This document shows positions 57,305 to 64,000 of a DNA stretch of 64,000 bases, piece after piece. The DNA comes from Humulus lupulus. Its lineage: Eukaryota; Streptophyta; Magnoliopsida; Rosales; Cannabaceae. A program made the position numbers and the translations under genes. The stretch's first letter is position 1; each line of letters opens with the position of its first letter. The notes under the pieces were generated by a model. The model did no database searches. It saw nothing but the letters and a program-made list of their open reading frames with translations, and was not told where the DNA came from. The DNA is taken from contig NC_084802.1 of the NCBI RefSeq assembly GCF_963169125.1, positions 42,664,607-42,728,606 of the forward strand, written 5' to 3'.

Positions 57305-59050
57305 TCAAGATGATGCAGCCACTAAATCCCTCGTTAGTGGCTTAGTGAAAGGATCCGCCATATTTTCACTTGTTCTCACATAGGATATTGAGATGACTCA
57401 TCTTTGAATCAATTCTCTTACATATCCATGTCTTAGACTAATGTGTCTAGATTTCCCATTATACACTCCGCTGTATGCTCTAGCCAATGTCGCTTGGCTA
57501 TCACAATGTATCGATATAGTAGATACATTCTCTTTGATAAGGGGAATCTCTATCAACAGATCCCTTAACCATTCGGCCTCTTTGCCGGTAGCAGCTAGAG
57601 CTATGAACTCTACTTCCATAGTGGAATGAGATATACAGGTTTGTTTCTTGGAACCCCAAGAAATTGAGCCTTCACCAAGTGTATATACCCAACTAGTTGT
57701 GGAAAAATTGTCCCCAAGATTGGGTATCCAACTTGCATTTGTATATCCTTCTAAAATTGAAGGAAATTTGGAGTAGTGAAGGCTTAGGCCTTTGGTTTTC
57801 TTGAGATAACCTAGGACTCTCCCAATTGCCTTCCAGTGATCCACACTTAGATTACTTGTAAACCTACTAAGTTTATTTACCGCAAATGCTATAACAGGTC
57901 TAGTACATTTGGCAGCGTACATTAGACTCCCTATAGCACTAGCGTACTCCGATTGAGCCACCGCTCTTCCTTCATTCTTCTCTAGTTTTACACTATGATC
58001 GAATGGAGTATTGGCATCTTTAACCTTGAGATGGTTAAATTTGTTCAATACTTTCTCAACATAGTGGGCTTGCCCTAACGCAAAACCCCCACTATGTTTC
58101 TTTACTTTGATACCAACTATGGTGTCAACATCTCCAAGATTTTTCATCTTGAAGGTTGATGATAGAAACCTCTTCGTTTCTTCTATCCCTTTCATGCTAT
58201 TACTTAAAATAAGCATGTCATCCACATATAAGCAAACAATGATCACATATCCCTTACAAGTTTTGGAATACAAACACTTGTCTCCATTGTTATGTCTAAA
58301 CCCATTAGACATGATGGCTTGATCAAATTTCTCATGCCATTGCTTAGGAACTTGTTTCAATCCATATAAGGATTTTATAGGTCTACATACTTTATGTTCA
58401 TATTTTGGTAGGACAAACCCTTCTGGTTGTTCCATATAGACCTCCTCATTGAGGTCACCATTAAGTAATGCCGTTCTGACATCCATTTGATGAAAATACA
58501 AGTTGTGTATAGAAGCTAAAGCGAACAAAATTCTTATAGAAGTTGTTCTTGCAACAGGCGCATATGTATCGAAAAAATTGATACCCACTTTTTGCCTAAA
58601 CTCTTTAGCTACTAATCTAGCTTTAAAGGTTTGGATAGTGCCATCAGTGTGGTATTTTCTCCTAAATACCCACTTACACCCAATTGGCTTAGACCCTGGT
58701 GGGAGGTCTACCAATTCCAAAGTGTTATTGGAAAGAATGGAATCCATCTCATCATTGATGTCTTCTTTCCAAAATGCACTATCTCTCGATTGCATAGCTT
58801 CTCTATAAGTCTTAGGATCATCCTCAACGAGAAGTACAATAGGAATTTTCCTAATAATTTCCTCTCTATTTCCTTCTACCATGTAGAACAAAATTCGTTG
58901 AGAATCTATCTCATCCACTACTAGACTTTTATGATTTTTAAGCCTTTGACTTCTTCTAGGTTCAAAGGGTTGCTTTACATCCTTTTGAGAATTCTCCTCT
59001 TGAGAATCAACTTTGGATGTAGAAGCTTGAGAATTGTTCTCATATAACAA
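57305..59050 (-). pseudogene. Copia H reverse transcriptase and RNase H
   Basis: A 550-codon frame ends at a TGA at 57398-57400. The same frame then reads about 30 more residues typical of the copia C-terminus (SENMADPFTKPL) to 57305, so the stop is premature. RT: IGCKWVFRRK, LVAKEF, TYAPVARTTSIR, HQMDVRTALLNGDL, YGLKQ and the intact YVDDMLIL. RNase H: EGYTNASW, with Asn where the first catalytic Asp normally lies; SWGSKKQTCISHSTMEVEF; CDSQATLA. RT looks complete; RNase H is probably dead. Confidence 0.88.
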
Positions 59051-59068
59051 ATTCTCCTTTAGAGATGT

Positions 59069-59938
59069 TTAAGCTTGAGAATTGCTGTCACATAAGATAT
59101 TCTCAAAAAATTCAACTTCTCTAGATTCAATAGCAATATTATACTCTAAGTATAATAGTCTATAAGCTTTACTATTGTTGGCATAACCAACAAAAGCACA
59201 CTTTATGGCTCTTGAACCTAACTTTGTTCTATTAGGTTTGTTTTTCTTGCAATATGCAAGACACCCCCACACTTTAAAGTTCCTTATGTTGGGTTTTCTT
59301 CCTTTCCATAACTCATATGGAGATATCTCATTTTTCTTCACCGGTATTCGATTAAGAATGTGACAAGCGGTCAAAAGCACTTCACCCCATAAGTTGAAGT
59401 TCAACTTAGAAAACACCAACATAGAATTTATCATCTCTAGATAAGTCCTATTTTTCCTTTCGGCAACACCATTGTGTTGTGGTGTATAAGGTGTAGTGCA
59501 CTCATGAATTATACCATTTTCTTCACAAAATGTATTGAATTCATTAGAGAAGTACTCTCCTCCTCTATCACTTCTTAGCACCTTAATCTTTTTATTTAGT
59601 TGATTTTCAATTTCTAATTTATACAATTTAAAAGCATCAAAAGTTTCATCTTTATGCTTTAAAATAAACACATAGGTATATCTACTAAAATCATCTATAA
59701 AAGTAAGAAAATACCTTTTACCACCTCTAGTTAAAACACCATATAATTCACAAAGATCACAATGTATTAAATCTAGTAAATTAGATGATCTTTCTACACT
59801 AGGAAATGGTTTCTTAATCATTTTTGCCTTAACACATGTTTCACATTTACCATAGTTTTTAATATTGCATGCAATAATACCACATTTATTACTCTTTTCA
59901 TGGTTGAAAAACCTATATGCGATAGTCAAAGATGCCAT
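59069..59938 (-). pseudogene. Copia H integrase
   Basis: 289 codons. Remnant of the Cys part of the zinc finger (GKCETCVKAKM), then IHCDLCELYG (first Asp), LRSDRGGEYFSNEF (second Asp) and QHNGVAERKNRTYLEM (Glu); FKVWGCLAYCKKNKPNRTKLG and FVGYANNSKAYRLL follow. The triad is intact. A stop separates it from RT at about 59069, and upstream sequence (59939-60288) with the His part of the finger is broken. Confidence 0.86.
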
Positions 59939-60288
59939 AAAAATAAAGAATCATACTAAAAAATATAGGCGGAATTAGCATTTTTATTGATAACATTGAA
60001 ATTTACATCATTGGTGCACAATTTAACCATACCCTCACAAGAGTACCCCTTTCCTAAAAATACATTTGATTTGGTAAGTATAAGTTTACCAGACTAAAAG
60101 CCGGCTTTAATGTCGGGCTTGCTGAGCAAATCACCACTTACCAAGTTTCTACTCATTTCGGGAACATAAAGTACATTCACTAATGTAACTTTCTTGCGGG
60201 AGGTGAAAAAGACTTCAATGGTACCTTTGCCAAGTACCTTTGATTTTCCCTCATTGCCCATTTGAATCTCATGGTTGTCCTTTGACTC

Positions 60289-61266
60289 TTAAAAGGTTTT
60301 GAACAATGATTTGTCATAGGTGACATGGACGGTGACACATGTATCATACAACCACCATTTCACCTTGCCTTGGACCGCATTCACCTCACTAAGGGTAGCA
60401 ACTATGTTTTCCTCTTGAGTTGTGCTCACCTTAGGTCCTTGTTGGTCTTTTCTATGCCTACACTCTCTAGCATAGTGACCATTTTTCCCACACACAAAGC
60501 AAGGTCCTTTCTCGCCCTTAAACTTGTTTGAGTTGGATTTTGGACCCAAAGGTTTCTCGTTACCCTTTTTCCCTTTGTTTTTGGGTTGTTTTGGTTGTGA
60601 CACCGCATTTTCTTTAGAAGTCTCTCCTTTCGACCCCTCCACAAGTTTATCTCTACATATCGATTCCTCTTCGATTCAAATATGCTTTTGGATTTCCTCC
60701 AAAGAATAATCCTCATTTTTATGAAGGATTCTTTTCCTATAGCTCTTCCAAGTTGGTGGTAATTTAGCCACTATAGCACCAACTTGAAAGGCCTCGGGAA
60801 GCTCAATCTTTAAAAATTTCAGTTTGTTAACAATTATTTGCAATTCATGAATTTAAGGAAAAATAGGTTTATCACCAAAAAATTTGAAATCGAAGTACTG
60901 AGATATCAAAATATTTTTGGTATCTTCCTCTTCGGCCTTGAACTTTTTCTCAAGTGCATCCCATATCTCCTTGCCCGATTTGGTCTCGGTGTAGAGGTCA
61001 TAGAGCCTATCGGATAGGGCATTGAGGATATGACCCCTTCAAAGGAGATTGTCCTCCTCCCTCTTCCTTATGTTCTCCACCTCTTTGGGAGTGTCCTTGT
61101 CGAATGGTGTTGGGAGAGGTTCTAGAGTGGATTCTAGAATGTAGGCTATTTTGAGGGTGGTCAAAAGGAATCTCACCTTGTCTTGCCACCTAGTGAAATT
61201 GTATCCATCAAACCTATCCAACCTCACTAGGTCTTGATTCATTATGTTGATGGTCTCACCTTCCAT
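60289..61266 (-). pseudogene. Copia H gag and protease remnant
   Basis: The likely start is an ATG reading leftward from 61266, only 29 bp inside the LTR. 61266-61039 encodes the gag N-terminus (RLDRFDGYNFTRWQDKVRF). The middle is frameshifted. 60642-60289 holds a Lys-rich stretch, the CCHC knuckle CFVCGKNGHYAREC and a protease start with YDTCVTVHVTYDKS, where D-T-C stands at the D-S/T-G site, then a stop. Confidence 0.82.
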
Positions 61267-61295
61267 TGAAACAAACAAGGATATAAGCTTTTGAA

Positions 61296-62451
61296 TGTTA
61301 GGAAAATATGTATTTGCCTCAATAGAAATGGTAAGATAATACAACTCTATGCAATAATATTACAAATAAATATAGATTGATTAAAAAGAGTTTTACAACT
61401 CTATAACTGAAAATACACATAAAAGGAGAAGGAGATGTAAGATGATAGAAATAGAAAGTACAACTCTATTACAAAAAGATACAAGTAAACTAGAAGTGTT
61501 TAAACAAAGGAAATAAAAGGATTACAACTCTTAAAAAAAGTACAAGTAATTAGAACAAGAAGAAAAAGAAGAAAAAGCAATAGAAGAAAATAAGAACAAG
61601 AACAAGAACAAAAACAATAAACTCTCACTCACACAACCAAAGTGAAGAGTGTTGGGTATCACCAACTTGAACAAGGTTAGAAACCTTTGTCCAACAACTT
61701 ATTTCCCCCTAACTCAAGCACTAAGGGATCTCTCACAGATTTTGGAAATGCTTTCTAGAATAATCAAGCCTCAAGGTGTTTCTAGCCAAGTGCTCTAATG
61801 GATAGAAAATGTTGTGTCTTTCAAGTGAGCTATAGGCTCCTATTTATAGAGTTTAGAGACACCCTTTGAACTTTTAATTCCACCAACCCCCATGGATGTT
61901 ACCAATGTTTAATTGGATTAATATGGAATTAAAATTGAGATTTGGGAGTAATTTGGGTTTTTGGAACCGTTCAACACATTTGGAGAAAACTGAAAAATTG
62001 GCCTGAAATGCACTTGTGGCCGCGGCCACTGCTCACTGTCCCCCAGGCCACAGCCACCATCATTCAGTGGCCGCGGCCACAGCTCAGTTTCAGCACTTGA
62101 AAATGTGTTGTTTTTCCAAACGGTTCCAAACCCTCCCAAATGATTTTGTAACTCCCAAAACACATTATTAGGGTTAAAATCATATCTCTAACAACCATTT
62201 CACATATGGCTTTATGAAATTCATCTCAATATTGTGTAACACCAAATTTACATAATAAAGGGTAATATTTGGAAGTTACAAATTTGTAACACCAAATATG
62301 TTACATTATTTGGATATATCTCTTATATCTAAATATTGTAACTCTCTATTATATGTTACAATATGTGACACTCTTTGTCACATTTATTTAATCTAAAACA
62401 TTATATTATAATATAATATAATATTACATTATATTATAAAATAGTATAACA
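61296..62451 (-). repeat. 5' LTR of copia H
   Basis: Reverse TATA at 61841-61848. Two perfect GTGGCCGCGGCCAC palindromes lie at 62016-62029 and 62067-62080. No recognisable Met-tRNA primer site follows. Confidence 0.92.
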
Positions 62452-63240
62452 GTTATAACCCTAGCCCGCGAGCTGTGGAAAATTTATGTCGATGGTCTTC
62501 CAACGAAAATGGATCGAGGGCAGGAATAATACTGATCACCCCAAGTGGGAGTGGATTTCACTCTGCTTTGAGATTTGACTTCGAAGCGTAAAATAACGAG
62601 GCTGAATACGAAGCTCTACTGGCAGGACTTCAAAGAGCCAAGGAACTCAAGGCTAAGGCGATACATTGCTACAGTGACTTTCAGTTGGTGGTCGACCAAA
62701 TCGTAGGGGAATACCAGGCGCGTGGGACAAGAATGGCCGCATATCTAGAAAAACAAAAGAAGCACTCGAACATTTCGAATTTTACACGATAGAACAGGTT
62801 CCCCGAGAGCACAATTCGAATGCAGACGCCCTAGCCAGGCTCGCCACATCCACCGAAGTCAACGAGCTGAATGTTGTGCCAATCAAACATCTATTGAAAC
62901 CAGTATAAGAGAGCCTGAACTAGAGGATGACCCCAATAGTTGAGTACCTTGAAATCAACATTCTCCCAGCAGAACAGACCAAGGCTCGAAAACTGATGTA
63001 TCAAATTCCCAGGTACACTATTGTGGAAGGAAGGCTATACCGAAGAGGATACTCTATGCCATTACTCCGATGTGTGACTCCACCCAAGGCTAAGAAGATC
63101 ATAGAAGAGATTCATGAAGGATTCTGTGGGGACCACACTGGGGGGCATAGCCTGTCTAAGAAAATTATACGCCAAGGGTACTTCTGGCCCACCATCAAAG
63201 CAGACTCATTTGATTACGTCAAGAGGTGCGATAAGTGTCA
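62452..63240 (+). pseudogene. Tat-2 RNase H end and integrase zinc finger
   Basis: After copia H the Tat frame resumes in pieces: ELWKIYVDG (RNase H start, Asp), then stops near 62528-62575 and frame breaks to 62926. From 62927 an open frame holds YRRGYSMPLLRCV and the finger EEIHEGFCGDHTGGHSL...KRCDKCQ. Same order and motifs as Tat-1 at 6720-7325. Confidence 0.75.
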
Positions 63241-64000
63241 ATGGTTTGCCACAATCCCTCGAGCTAACTATGATGACCTCCCCATGGCCATTTGCAATCT
63301 GGGGAATTGACCTCATAGGCTCGTTGCCAACTGGCAAAGGCGGAGTTAAGCACACAGTAGTCGCGGTAGATTACTTTATGAAGTGGACTGAGGCCGAACC
63401 TCTGGCAACAATTAGCTCAAAGAAAGTCTTGGACTTCGTGGTAAAAAACATCATCTGCCAATATGGGATGCCAAGGAAGATAGTGTCCGATAATGGTACT
63501 TAATTCGATAGCAACTTGTTTACCAACTTTTGTAAGAAAAATGGGATAATAAAAAGCTTCTTCTTAGTGGCCCGTCCCCAAGCGAATGGTCAAGTCGAGG
63601 CTATGAATAAAATGCTGAAGACTTTTATGAAGAAAAAATTGGAAGAAGCTAAGGGGAAATGGCCTGAAGAATTGCCCCAAGTCTTGTGGGCATATCGAAC
63701 TACAACTCGTACTTCAATAGGACATACCCCTTTTTCTATGGCATATGGATGCGAGGCTATGCTGCCAATCGAGGTTGAAATACCTACCATTCATACCCAC
63801 ACTTATGATAAAGCCTCGAACCAATCCCAGCTTGAAGTAAGTCTGGACCTGATTGAAGAAAGACGGGACGAGGTTCAACTAAAGAATGTTGCATACCAAC
63901 AACGAGCTACCTGGTATTTCAATAAAAAGGTTCAAGACCGAAAATTCAGTTTGGGAGATTTGGTGCTAAGGCGTGTGTTCTTGGCTACACGGGACCCAGC
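63241..64000 (+). pseudogene. Tat-2 integrase core and C-terminus (cut by window edge)
   Basis: A frameshift near 63290 leads into WGIDLIGSLPTGKGG (first Asp), KIVSDNGT (second Asp), then a TAA at 63501-63503. The same frame continues with PQANGQVEAMNKML (Glu intact), LWAYRTTTRTS and YGCEAMLPIEVE, to FSLGDLVLRR at the edge. The triad is complete but the frame is broken twice. Confidence 0.8.

Larger units (their letters stand above)
55491..62451 (-). mobile_element. Ty1/copia element H, TSD GTTAT
   Basis: 6961 bp on the minus strand. LTRs are 55491-56655 (3') and 61296-62451 (5'), both TGTTAGG...TATAACA in plus view. GTTAT lies at 55486-55490 and 62452-62456. Internal order from the right is gag, protease remnant, integrase, RT, RNase H, the copia order. 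LTRs differ by a few substitutions and short indels. Coding breaks make it non-autonomous. Confidence 0.93.
47029..64000 (+). mobile_element. Tat-lineage element Tat-2 (plus strand, runs off the right edge)
   Basis: 5' LTR (47029-49830, split), primer site, gag start, then RT (about 53942-55490) and RNase H/integrase (62452-64000), all in one direction. Gag C-terminus and protease are missing. In their place is a truncated Tekay element (about 50700-53941). Copia H (55491-62451, TSD GTTAT) splits RNase H. That both halves are one insertion is inferred from order, orientation and the H TSD. Confidence 0.72.

Overview
This window is nuclear plant DNA, most likely from a dicot with a large, repeat-rich genome. 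I see no cellular gene, tRNA, rRNA or CRISPR array. Almost everything is nested LTR retrotransposon. The evidence is plant-type Ty3/gypsy (Tat lineage and Tekay/Del-like chromovirus) and Ty1/copia polyproteins, LTRs with TG...CA ends and 5-bp target-site duplications (TSDs), initiator-Met tRNA primer sites, and AT-rich spacers with MITE-like inverted repeats. I cannot name the species from the sequence.

Layout. (1) 1-12819: a decayed Tat-lineage element on the minus strand (Tat-1; its 3' LTR lies left of the window). It has 5' LTR, primer site, gag, protease, RT, RNase H and integrase. In its 3' region an opposite-strand, intron-containing Transposase_28-like gene runs on the plus strand (about 1-2786). 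A 1.9-kb solo LTR (family D) sits inside its integrase. (2) 12820-14343: the remaining part of an LTR into which Tat-1 appears to have inserted. (3) 14344-16255: AT-rich sequence with a hAT-like remnant and tandem repeats. (4) 16256-41458: a Tekay-like element on the minus strand (B). Its 3' LTR holds a 3.8-kb solo LTR (E), its pol holds a 2.2-kb copia-type solo LTR (F), and its 5' LTR holds a complete young Tekay-like element (D, 30159-39795). (5) 41459-47028: AT-rich spacer with a GC-rich island, two adjacent long-inverted-repeat MITEs and a copia LTR fragment. (6) 47029-64000: a second Tat element on the plus strand (Tat-2, running off the right edge). It carries a solo D LTR in its 5' LTR, a truncated Tekay element (G) fused into gag, and a copia element (H, 55491-62451) inserted in RNase H.

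The most notable object is element D. Its 1907-bp LTRs differ at only two positions that I can see, its TSD (CCTTC) is perfect, and its 1544-codon Gag-Pol is uninterrupted with all catalytic residues visible. It also carries an unrecognised extra ORF of about 155-162 codons between the primer site and gag, flanked by splice-like signals that could switch expression between the extra protein and Gag-Pol. The D LTR family also carries a conserved array of perfect GGCGATATATCGCC palindromes upstream of the TATA box.

The nesting gives a relative history. Tat-1, B and Tat-2 are the old hosts. The solo LTRs and copia H came later, and D is the most recent insertion by LTR identity. Four solo LTRs with perfect TSDs record LTR-LTR recombination.
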